Shown piece after piece: positions 1 through 7,424 of a stretch of DNA of 17,400 nt; within the stretch, counting starts at the first letter, position 1, and every line of letters starts with the position of its first letter. Made by a program: the position numbers and the translations under genes. The DNA is from CAZFAP01 sp964516325. Lineage in GTDB: Bacteria > Auribacterota > JABMQX01. The notes beneath the pieces are model-generated. The model had not been told where the DNA came from and ran no database searches. It worked only from the letters and a program-made list of their open reading frames with translations. The stretch is from positions 1 to 17,400 of the forward strand of contig CAZFAP010000105.1 of NCBI GenBank assembly GCA_964516325.1. Direction: 5' to 3'.

Positions 1-196
1 TCAGCCGGAGAAGCCTCTTTCAGCCCTATTCCCAGCGCGAAACCCCAAAAGCATTCGCCACCCGCTCCCTAAACAGCGCCCTCCTCGTCTTTATGAATAA
101 TCCAGGTTAGGGCATAAGGGGCGAAGGGACAACGAGGCGAGGAGGTGGCTGGGAGAATTGACCGACAACTGAAGGGAATGCTCCGCTGGTCTTCGC

Positions 197-931
197 GTGC
201 AAGAGGTCCAGAGCGGAAGGGAACGAGTTCGTGCTTTCGTGGTGGACAGCGACGAGAGGAAAGAATACGAGGAGCGTCTCCGGAAAAAGTCCATGGAGAG
301 AGCCGAGCGGCATCTTCAGAAGGTGGCAGAAGCCGTCCGGGAAGGGAGACTGAAATCGAGGGAGAGAATCGCCGTTTCGGCGGAAAGGGCGCTGCACAAG
401 AACAAGGGATACCGGTACTTCTCGTACAGAATACCCGGCGACGGGTGTTTCCAGTACTTCCTCAACGAAAAAAAGATGAAGGCGGAGCTTTTGCGGGAGG
501 GGCGGTATATCGTCGCCACCAACCTGCCCGACATCTCTCCGGAGGAAGTCGTCGCTCACTGCAAGGAGCTTTGGGACATCGAGGCAGGGTTCCGGGAGTT
601 CAAGGATATCATCCAGGGCAGACCCGTTTACCATCAGAGAGACGACCGCATCTGCGCTCACCTCTTCATCGCGCAGATCGCCCTCCTCCTTTTACGACGC
701 CTGCGACACCACCTCGACGAAAAAGGTGTCCCTTTCAGCCCTCAGGAAGCCATCGCCGCCGTCAAGAGCATCGGAGTCGCCGACCTTGACCTCAAAGGGA
801 AACGGGAGGTGCTGGTCTCCAGACCGAAACCCCATGCCAGACAAGTGCTCACAGCGCTCGCAATCACCGACCTCACCCCCGGCTCAACGAGGAAAAACAC
901 GTTATCAAAAGCCGCGAAAACAGCAATGTAG
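197..931 (+). pseudogene. 5'-truncated DDE transposase, IS1634-type (IS4 superfamily)
   Basis: This is the C-terminal part of a cut-and-paste transposase. Seen: a charged helical stretch (residues 20-50), then the segment LWDIEAGFREFKD (125-137), which carries the last acidic residue of the DDE triad (E129). It is followed by GRPVYH (141-146) and RICAHLFIAQIALLLL (151-166), the typical end of IS1634-family transposases. Full family members are roughly twice as long. The first two catalytic aspartates and the N-terminal half are absent. The frame opens with GTG at 197 shortly after an in-frame stop near 170, and bases 1-196 show no matching N-terminal sequence in any plus frame. It is therefore a decayed remnant and should be inactive. 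It runs convergently toward the polysaccharide operon. I could not define terminal inverted repeats. The family call is firm; the exact IS is unknown. Confidence 0.82.
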
Positions 932-1583
932 TGACAAATTGAAAATCGGCCCCTTGCAAGTCAAGGACTTACGACAACAACTGACAAACATTGGGGAAGT
1001 GAGCACTTTCCTTGCCAACCACTCGCTGCGTGTTCAAAAACCGCGATGCACCGCCGCATGGCAGCACCGGTAAACCCACAAACCACGAACGCACAGGCGG
1101 CAAGAAAGGTCCGCGTGCCCACCGGGGTCACCCGCTCTGCCAAAAGTCGCTGCCAGGGAGAACAGGAGCACGGAGAACTGCTCAGGGTTAGGGAATGATT
1201 TGCGATGGAGCATCAGGGGACGAGACAACAGTGGTTCCTGGTGGCCAGTGCAAGTCCATGTGTGGCCATGCGACCTTGCTCGGCGAATGATGCGGCGGGG
1301 CAACGGTACATGGGAGTACCTGCCGAGGGGGGGGGAATCTTAGAACCGACGACCTATCCACGGTGGGGTGGGCGGCCTCAGCTTGACGGCGGTTCAAGGA
1401 GGGGTTGAGAAGAGGCTGGGAATAGGTTGGTTTCTTGTGGTCAGGCAACGCACGCTTACTTGCGAAGCGATCATTTCAAAGACGCCCCCCAAGGCAGAAG
1501 CAATCGTGTCCTTGCATAATGCCCCCTCGGAAATGCGCTGAGGCGAGAGCAGGAGAATCTTCAGAAGATGAGCGAAGCCACGT
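932..1583. other. Non-coding stretch between transposase remnant and operon end
   Basis: About 650 bases with no convincing gene. Open frames here are short, cysteine- and arginine-rich, and lack family motifs or ribosome sites. It contains a small perfect hairpin (AAGTC-AAG-GACTT, 958-970) just past the transposase stop, a run of nine G (1327-1335), and a perfect 6-base inverted repeat (1557-1569) close to the end of the kinase gene. I see no classical terminator with a T-run for the leftward operon. The stretch may be insertion debris, but that is inference. Confidence 0.5.
1557..1569. repeat. Perfect 6-bp inverted repeat beyond the kinase stop codon
   Basis: The sequence ATCTTC-A-GAAGAT is a perfect inverted repeat with a one-base centre, 14 bases beyond the stop codon of the leftward kinase gene. 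There is no T-run after it on the minus strand and a one-base loop cannot form a normal RNA hairpin, so it is not a convincing intrinsic terminator. It could be a chance palindrome or a protein-binding site. Confidence 0.3.
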
Positions 1584-3785
1584 TCACTCAGTTTTGGCGA
1601 AAGACTTCTCAGGTTCCGTTGCCCCCTTGGACTTCCTCTCCCTTCGCGTTGTCCTACCTTGCCGCGTCTTGCCATCCCTGCCGTAGTAATAGCTGTATCC
1701 GTAGTAGTAATAGTAACGGTGGTCGCGTTCTTTGACCTCGTTCAACACGACGCCGAGGACGTTGGCCTTTACGCCGTCGAGAAGGTCAAGTCCTCGTCCG
1801 ATCATCCTCCTGGAGAACTTGCCGCTTTGGCTGACAGTGACGACCGCGTCCACGAGGGTGCCGATGATCAACGGGTCGGATACCACGGTGCAGGGCGGCG
1901 AATCGAAGAACACGAGGTCGAACTTGTCCTTGACGAGATTCGTGAAGTCCTTCATGCGGTCGGAGGAAATCAAACCGGAGGGGTTGGGAGTGGATGTTCC
2001 ACGGGCGATGACGGAAAGATTCGGGATTCCCGTTTCCTGTAGCACATGGTCCAAGCTGGCTTCACCGATGAGGTAGTCCGTAAAACCGGCGTCCTTCCTC
2101 AAGGCAAATATGCGATGCAGAGTCGGCCTGCGGAGGTCGGAATCAACGAGGAGAACTCTTTTGCCATTGCGGGCAGCCGATATTCCGAGGTTCGTCAAGG
2201 TGGTCGTTTTCCCCTCGGAAGGACCTGCGCTGGTGACCAGAATGGTCTTGATGCCGTTGGCCGCCGGAGAATAATGAATGCCGGCAAGGAGGGTCTTGTA
2301 GGCCTCGGCTGTTGTTGATTCCGGCCGGAGTTCTGCAATTCTCGCCCGTTCCTCAACTTCCTGATATCCGTCGCGACCCGCAATCAAAGGCACGGCTCCG
2401 AGGAAGGGCTTCGCCAGGAACCCCTCGATGTCCTCAGGGCTCTCGACCTTGTCGTTGAGGTGCTCGACGAAGAACGCCCCGCCGCACCCAACAATCAAGC
2501 CCGCCACTACGGCAAGAATCAGGTTAAGTTTCGTCCGTGGCTTGAACGGGGTGTTCGGGACATCCGCCCTGTCCACAATTCGCACATTGCTCTTCTCGGT
2601 TCTCTCGGAAATGTCGGTCTCGCGGCTTCGGTTTAGGATCTCGTCATAAATCTTCTTATTGGTTTCAACTCCGCGTGCGAGGCTCTCGTAGCGATTCACT
2701 CTCCGCGTGAACTCGAGCACCTCCTGCTTCTTCCCCTCGACCGCTTGCACCAACTGTTCCTCCTGCGTTTTCGCTGCATCGAGGGAGTTCTTGGCTTCTT
2801 CGACGACCTTCATGATTTGTGCGTTGATTGCCTCTTGCAGTTGCGCTAACTCGGACGTTGCCGCGATCATGTTGGGGTGTTTCTTCCCGTACCGCTTCGC
2901 CAGGGAATCAAGGTTCTGGAGGGCAGTCAGCTCTTTCTCTCTCAGGCTCTTGACCAGCGCGTTGTTCGTTACTTCCTCTTCATGTCTGAGCGGCTCGAGC
3001 GTCATCTCTTTGAGTTGATTGTATCTCGCTTCCTTGCCCAACCGCTCTGTCCTCGCGGTGGCAGCCGCCTCATTCAACTTCGACAGCTCTTCGAAAACGA
3101 GATTCTGCTTTTCATTGAGAGAGACAATATTGTTTTGCTCTTTGTACGAGGTGAATTCCTTTTCCGAGTCATCAACTTTCGTCTTGGCTTTCGTGAGCTC
3201 CTCTTGGAGTTTCTCCGCTGCTATGCGGATGGACTCTATTTTCTTGTTCAAGTCCTGCTGGATGTACGCCTCCGCAAGCGTGTTTGCGACACGGGCAGCC
3301 TGGTCAGGAAACGGGGACTCTGCGATGACATCAACCAAACGGCTGTTCCGGACGGGTTCGATTTTTGTCATTCGCAGCACGGCGTCCCTGGTCAAGTTTG
3401 CGCCTTGCGGATTCCCGTTCTTCGCCAGCTTGGCAGCGACTTGTTCTGCGAGCGAGCGGCTTTTCAGGATTTTGTACTGCGTGTTGTAATAGTCAATGTT
3501 CGTCGTGTCAACCTGGACCACTTCCTGGAAAGAAAGAAGCTTCACGTCCTCTTTCTCTATCTCGATCTGTGCCGTCGCCTTGTACATTGGCGTTGCCTTG
3601 AAAGAAGCGACCGCCGCAATCGCAACGAAAGCGACCAAGCAACCCATGGGAATCCACTTCCGCTTCAGGAGAATATAGAAAAGGTCTCGGATCGCCAGCC
3701 GCCTCTCATAAACCAACGGCTCGACCATTCCCTCCGCCTGCGGCACCTGCTCGTAAGTTCCTTCAGATGAATTTCTGCTTCTCAT
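1584..3785 (-). CDS. Polysaccharide co-polymerase fused to BY-kinase (Wzc/ExoP type)
   Basis: A 733-residue inner-membrane protein that controls chain length and export of the polysaccharide and autophosphorylates on tyrosine. Domains in order: cytosolic N-terminus, first membrane segment (about 46-62), a Wzz domain and a long periplasmic coiled coil (about 175-390), a GNVR-like segment (SNVRIVDRA, 399-407), a proline-rich motif (410-416), a second membrane segment (about 420-440), then the kinase. Kinase motifs are Walker A GPSEGKTT (521-528), Walker A' LLVDSDLRRP (545-554) and Walker B DLVFFDSPP (623-631). The C-terminus has a tyrosine cluster (691-701, nine tyrosines in eleven residues) and then a basic tail. 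This is the fused, proteobacterial-style arrangement in one chain. The ATG at 3785 gives a normal family N-terminus. It is the last gene of the operon, 147 bases after the WecA-like gene, the widest internal gap. Its usual outer-membrane partner Wza is not in view. Confidence 0.95.
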   Translation of the reverse strand: MRSRNSSEGTYEQVPQAEGMVEPLVYERRLAIRDLFYILLKRKWIPMGCLVAFVAIAAVASFKATPMYKATAQIEIEKEDVKLLSFQEVVQVDTTNIDYYNTQYKILKSRSLAEQVAAKLAKNGNPQGANLTRDAVLRMTKIEPVRNSRLVDVIAESPFPDQAARVANTLAEAYIQQDLNKKIESIRIAAEKLQEELTKAKTKVDDSEKEFTSYKEQNNIVSLNEKQNLVFEELSKLNEAAATARTERLGKEARYNQLKEMTLEPLRHEEEVTNNALVKSLREKELTALQNLDSLAKRYGKKHPNMIAATSELAQLQEAINAQIMKVVEEAKNSLDAAKTQEEQLVQAVEGKKQEVLEFTRRVNRYESLARGVETNKKIYDEILNRSRETDISERTEKSNVRIVDRADVPNTPFKPRTKLNLILAVVAGLIVGCGGAFFVEHLNDKVESPEDIEGFLAKPFLGAVPLIAGRDGYQEVEERARIAELRPESTTAEAYKTLLAGIHYSPAANGIKTILVTSAGPSEGKTTTLTNLGISAARNGKRVLLVDSDLRRPTLHRIFALRKDAGFTDYLIGEASLDHVLQETGIPNLSVIARGTSTPNPSGLISSDRMKDFTNLVKDKFDLVFFDSPPCTVVSDPLIIGTLVDAVVTVSQSGKFSRRMIGRGLDLLDGVKANVLGVVLNEVKERDHRYYYYYGYSYYYGRDGKTRQGRTTRRERKSKGATEPEKSFAKTE

Positions 3786-3812
3786 TTAGGGGTTCCCTTT
3801 GCGAGTCAACAC

Positions 3813-3822
3813 CGGACGTCCG
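3813..3822. promoter_or_regulatory. 10-bp palindrome in the gap upstream of the BY-kinase gene
   Basis: CGGACGTCCG is a perfect palindrome inside the 147-base gap (3786-3932) before the kinase gene. This is the largest gap inside the operon and the likeliest place for a secondary promoter or operator. I could not find a convincing -35/-10 pair. A short inverted repeat, GGTTC-GCG-GAACC on the coding strand, lies further upstream in the same gap. A regulatory role is only inference. Confidence 0.25.
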
Positions 3823-3932
3823 CTTCAAGCCTTGTCCGTTTCGACCTTATCCTTCCCGTATCCATACTGTGGTTCCGCGAACCTACATACTTCCTCGGAC
3901 GATTTAGGCTGTCTGGTTCTCTCCCGGCTACT

Positions 3933-5417
3933 TCACGCCACTGACACCTGCAGCACTTTCGACAGCGTTTTCTCGGCAGCCTGACTTATCGCTTCCAAGC
4001 GATAGTTTCGCTCGACCTCAAAATCTTCGTCGCTGGAGCGGTAGTAACCCAGAGTGAGCCGCGCGAGTCCGCGTCCCAAATCGAACTTCCGCGAAAGCCA
4101 CTCAGGGTCTTCAGACCCCATGGCCTTTTCATGGTCCTTCCCATTCACCCAGCGAAACGCACGGTCTTCACCCCCGCCATTCAGCAATAGCTCGATGCTA
4201 TCAACCTCAAACTCAACCCCCGCCTCGGTTAGCAACTTCCAAAGCTCGTCAGCGGTTTTCGCTTTACCGATTTTGAGCGTCACCAGGCGGCAAAAAATGC
4301 ACTTCGCCCGGTACTGCCAGCGATTCGACAGAGCTCTACGCACTTTCCCGTAGTCCAGGTACCCAAGTCCTTTCATCCCCACTACGGAGACAATTGCAAT
4401 CACCCCCAGATAGACTGCCGCCTCCGCGCTCTTATCGAGCAAGACGACTGCCGTAAACCCCAGCAGAAAGATACAGAAACCGTATAAGACGAGGACAGCC
4501 TTCCGCTGGCTGAGGCCGAGCCTAAGCAACATGTGATGTATGTGGCCCTTGTCAGAGGCGAACACGGGCCTCCCGAGCATGCTCCTTCTGAAAATCGCCA
4601 GGCACGTGTCGAGAATTGGCAAGCCGAGCACCGCTACTGGTATGAGCATCATAACCATCGTCGAGCTTTTCTGCGCGCTGACAATTGACACGAGCGCAAG
4701 AACCATCCCCAGGAACAGACTCCCTGTGTTCCCGAGGAATATTCTCGCAGGAGGAAAGTTATAGCGCAAGAAACCTAAGAGAGCCCCTGCGAGAATGACA
4801 GAAATGACCGACATCACCACGTTGCCCAACACAAGCGAAACAAACAAATTGCCCACACATACGAAAAATGTCACCCCCGCTGCCAGCCCATCCAGACCAT
4901 CAATAATGTTGACCGCATTCGTTATCCCGACGATCCACAAGAGCGTGAACGGGAGCGAAAATGCTCCCATGTTGACGGAGCCGAATGGTCCGAGTGAAAC
5001 GCCCTCTATTCTGAATCCCAGCGAGAATGCCAGCATAGCCGCAACAATCTGCACCGAGAACTTCTTCTTCGCATCGGCGCCTTTCACATCGTCGTAGATG
5101 CCAAGAACGAGTGCGATCAAGCCGCACACAAGAATACCTGCGATGAGCTGCCCCTTCTCCAAGAACCTGACCGTCACGGCGTTCTCAAAAAGCAAACACG
5201 ACCCGACGAGCAATACGAAGACGAGGAATATGCTCAGCCCACCAAGTGTCGGCATCGCCTGCTCGTGTCTCTTCCGCACTCCCGGATCGTCAACGATGTT
5301 GAGTCGCAGCGCGAGCTTCCTGACCCACGGCGTCAGAAATAAACAACCCGACAAGCCGCAGAGGAAAAAGAGAAGATATGTCTTGTGGTTGAACACGGTG
5401 ACTGAAGCGAGGAGCAT
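3933..5417 (-). CDS. WecA/MraY-family undecaprenyl-phosphate sugar-1-phosphate transferase with C-terminal extension
   Basis: The enzyme that starts the repeat unit by moving a (N-acetyl)hexosamine-1-phosphate from a UDP-sugar to undecaprenyl phosphate in the inner membrane. Numbered from the ATG at 5417 (494 residues): VDDPGVRKRH (42-51), Mg-binding DD (109-110), NAVNIIDGLDG (168-178) and GHIHHMLLR (291-299), all on a protein with about ten membrane segments. Two oddities stand out. The motif normally read as F-(M/L)-G-D-x-G-S is FLGNTGS here (227-233), with Asn230 where Asp is expected. After the last membrane segment there is a soluble extension of about 140 residues; plain WecA proteins end well before it. 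A TTG at 5447 would extend the frame, but the ATG at 5417 has GGAAGG seven bases upstream and begins four bases after the stop of the previous gene. The exact sugar is unknown. Confidence 0.93.
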   Translation of the reverse strand: MLLASVTVFNHKTYLLFFLCGLSGCLFLTPWVRKLALRLNIVDDPGVRKRHEQAMPTLGGLSIFLVFVLLVGSCLLFENAVTVRFLEKGQLIAGILVCGLIALVLGIYDDVKGADAKKKFSVQIVAAMLAFSLGFRIEGVSLGPFGSVNMGAFSLPFTLLWIVGITNAVNIIDGLDGLAAGVTFFVCVGNLFVSLVLGNVVMSVISVILAGALLGFLRYNFPPARIFLGNTGSLFLGMVLALVSIVSAQKSSTMVMMLIPVAVLGLPILDTCLAIFRRSMLGRPVFASDKGHIHHMLLRLGLSQRKAVLVLYGFCIFLLGFTAVVLLDKSAEAAVYLGVIAIVSVVGMKGLGYLDYGKVRRALSNRWQYRAKCIFCRLVTLKIGKAKTADELWKLLTEAGVEFEVDSIELLLNGGGEDRAFRWVNGKDHEKAMGSEDPEWLSRKFDLGRGLARLTLGYYRSSDEDFEVERNYRLEAISQAAEKTLSKVLQVSVA

Positions 5418-5421
5418 GTCT

Positions 5422-6657
5422 CTACCTTCCGTTCCCCAGTCTCTCAACTGAGCCCACGAGCTTCGGAAGATTGACCTCCGGCGACAGCAACTGGAGATAA
5501 AAAGACCTCGCGTTGTGTGATAATCGCTGTCTCAAGGAAAAGTCCGCTCGGAGGGACTCGACGGCATGCCCAAATGCTGTCGCGTCCCCATTCGGCACAA
5601 CAAAGCCCGCGTCAGCTTCGCGTATCCACTGCGCGATTTCGTTGTCCTCTCCACCCACAAAAACGGCCGGCCGCCCCACAGCGAAAATCCCCGCCAACTT
5701 GCTCGGGACGATACAACCCTGCCAGGCCGGAAGCTGCGAAAGGATGTGCACATCGCCGGTTGAGAGGCATTCGCTCAGACGCTCTTTGGGAACGTAGTCT
5801 CGAAACATCAGATTCACGAGTCCATGCTGAATCGCACCACGGCGAACCTCTGGAGCACGGGGACCGCCTCCGACAAAAAGAAACAGAACATCCGGCAACT
5901 GCCGTGCCCCTTTGAGAAACGTCTCAAAGTCGTGGCCAAGCCCCATATTCCCCGAGTACATCGCCACGAACCGGCCGTCGCATCCAAGCTCATCCCGAAA
6001 ATCATTGCGATCATCTTGCCAGGGCTGGAGAGCAGGAGTCGCCCAGGGAGGTACGACCAGGACCTTGTCCCGTTGCTTGCTTCCCAGATAAAACGCGACC
6101 TTTCTCCTGGCATAAGGTCCAAGCGCCCAGACGGCATCGGCACTCCGAAGCATCATGCGAGTCAGCAGTCTCAGCAGCCGGGTTAGCCATCCGTTCCGAC
6201 TGAGCATCCCATGAGCGATCATCACATCAGGGTATAGGTCCATGACCCATTGGATAAACTTGGAGCCGCGAAATAGGTGGAGAAACGTGCCTATAAACCC
6301 GATATATGGTGGCGTCGTCAAAGCCACCAACACATCCGGCCGCGGGCCGATCAGAGCATGAAACAGCGCCATAACGTAAAACGAGGCATAATCCAGCACT
6401 CGTCCAAGCTTCGACTTTCTCCCGAACCCGAACCCAGCTACCCGCGTGACAACCACATCGCCTTTCCGACTTCGCTTTGTTGACGCCGAGTCAGAATCAG
6501 AGGTGCCCTCTGCAGACACGCCCCCATAGCGCCGAGCCGAGCAAATAACCCGCACTTCATGCCCTCGTTCCGCCAGCTCATTTGCAAGGTGCGAAAGCAG
6601 CTCCCCCGTCGGTGCCGGGTCAGGGGGATAAAACTGATTGATCAGGAGAACATTCAT
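5422..6657 (-). CDS. GT4-family glycosyltransferase, WbuB/WcaI-like
   Basis: A cytosolic GT-B glycosyltransferase of about 411 residues that probably adds a sugar early in the repeat unit. Numbered from the ATG at 6657: the start MNVLLINQFYPPDPAPTGEL (1-20) is the hallmark of the WbuB/WcaI branch, where the acceptor domain begins. The middle has VMDLYPDVMIAHGML (138-152). The donor half shows YSGNMGLGHDFETF and later CIVPSKLAGIFAVGRPAVF, the nucleotide-sugar-binding region of this branch. A GTG at 6681 adds eight residues unlike the family start, so I prefer the ATG, although neither has a strong ribosome site. It lies 88 bases after a methyltransferase gene and four bases before the WecA-like gene, a pairing common in O-antigen and exopolysaccharide loci. 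Donor and acceptor are unknown. Confidence in the family is high. Confidence 0.92.
   Translation of the reverse strand: MNVLLINQFYPPDPAPTGELLSHLANELAERGHEVRVICSARRYGGVSAEGTSDSDSASTKRSRKGDVVVTRVAGFGFGRKSKLGRVLDYASFYVMALFHALIGPRPDVLVALTTPPYIGFIGTFLHLFRGSKFIQWVMDLYPDVMIAHGMLSRNGWLTRLLRLLTRMMLRSADAVWALGPYARRKVAFYLGSKQRDKVLVVPPWATPALQPWQDDRNDFRDELGCDGRFVAMYSGNMGLGHDFETFLKGARQLPDVLFLFVGGGPRAPEVRRGAIQHGLVNLMFRDYVPKERLSECLSTGDVHILSQLPAWQGCIVPSKLAGIFAVGRPAVFVGGEDNEIAQWIREADAGFVVPNGDATAFGHAVESLRADFSLRQRLSHNARSFYLQLLSPEVNLPKLVGSVERLGNGR
5425..5430 (-). promoter_or_regulatory. Ribosome binding site GGAAGG for the WecA-like gene
   Basis: GGAAGG lies seven bases before the ATG at 5417 and overlaps the last codons of the preceding glycosyltransferase. 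It decides the start in favour of this ATG over a TTG at 5447 that has no clear site. Confidence 0.6.
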
Positions 6658-6745
6658 CGGCGGCTGAAAACTCCGGTTCACCCAAGTTCGAGAATCTGTC
6701 CGTTGCCATCATCCATTGAGTTGATACGGAAGCCAACTGCGACCA

Positions 6746-7411
6746 CTACTGGCCGAGGCCGGTGTCCATCTTTCGCGCGATCACGAAAAGGGATTTCCAG
6801 AAAGGCCAGGGACGACCATACCCAGACCAGACTTCCGGGCGAAGTTGAGCAGCCATAAGACATCTGGCAAGCGAGCGTTTATTGAAAAATCGGATATGCG
6901 ATCCGAGGGGGTCAAAGTGCCACGCAAAATTGAAGACTGACACCGCGACAGTCTTGAAAAGCCCATGATATGGGGTCGTCAAAACTATCAGGCCCCTGGG
7001 CTTCATAATCCGCGCCGCCTCCTTCAGCCAGGCCATGACGTCGAAAACGTGCTCGATGACTTCGGAGGACCAGATAAGGTCAACAGAAGAATCCGACAAT
7101 GGCAAACGCCCGTCGTTGATCATTTCGAACCTTAACCGGGGGGGGTGGCGCACCCTTGCCTCCGCGAGCGCCATCTGCGAGACATCCACTCCAACGGCGT
7201 CAAACCCTAAATCGGAAAGGAAAAGGGTGAACTCCCCGGTCCCACATCCGAGGTCCACAGCCAACTGGCCATTTAGGCTCGGGAAATGCACACGGGTCAC
7301 GTCAGCCAGCATGCGCTTCCTCACAGCGGTCGTGGGGTCATGAGACGGTGGAGCAGAATCTGGATGTTGCCAATAACGTTCGTAAAATCCAACTGTGTCC
7401 GGCTGACTCAC
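6746..7411 (-). CDS. Class I SAM-dependent methyltransferase (Methyltransf_11 type)
   Basis: A 221-residue cytosolic methyltransferase that probably methylates a sugar or chain end of the polysaccharide. Seen: motif I AVDLGCGTGEFT (51-62), the acidic end of the second strand VGVDVS (73-78), the post-motif region DLIWSSEVIEHV (111-122) and MKPRGLIVLTTPYHG (136-150). The start is GTG at 7411, 13 bases after the preceding gene, with GAGGT about ten bases upstream; the next internal Met (34) would cut the domain edge. A run of eight C on the coding strand (7138-7145) encodes part of R-H-P-P-R (88-92) and could slip. The substrate cannot be read from the sequence. It resembles the other small methyltransferase of the locus (11646-10939) in domain plan. 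Confidence 0.88.
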   Translation of the reverse strand: MSQPDTVGFYERYWQHPDSAPPSHDPTTAVRKRMLADVTRVHFPSLNGQLAVDLGCGTGEFTLFLSDLGFDAVGVDVSQMALAEARVRHPPRLRFEMINDGRLPLSDSSVDLIWSSEVIEHVFDVMAWLKEAARIMKPRGLIVLTTPYHGLFKTVAVSVFNFAWHFDPLGSHIRFFNKRSLARCLMAAQLRPEVWSGYGRPWPFWKSLFVIARKMDTGLGQ

Positions 7412-7424
7412 AGGCGAAGGGACC

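Noticed and set aside
145..789. Second plus-strand frame overlapping the transposase remnant
   Set aside because: Arg/Gly/Pro-rich, no motif; the other frame carries clear IS1634-type motifs over the same bases.
961..1143. Short minus-strand frame with a hydrophobic stretch (AACAFVVCGFTGAAM) starting at TTG
   Set aside because: Only 60 codons, a TTG start, no ribosome site and no recognisable family; more likely chance in a non-coding edge.
1557..1569. Inverted repeat after the kinase gene as an intrinsic terminator
   Set aside because: The loop is one base and no T-run follows on the minus strand.
2877..3770. Long plus-strand open frame (297 codons) antisense to the Wzz/BY-kinase gene
   Set aside because: It mirrors the kinase gene, has arginine/leucine-rich composition with no family motif, and the minus-strand protein has all expected Wzc domains.
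3786..3932. A sigma70-like promoter in the gap before the kinase gene
   Set aside because: TTGACT occurs only about 20 bases before the ATG with no -10 box at the right distance; no other pair is convincing.
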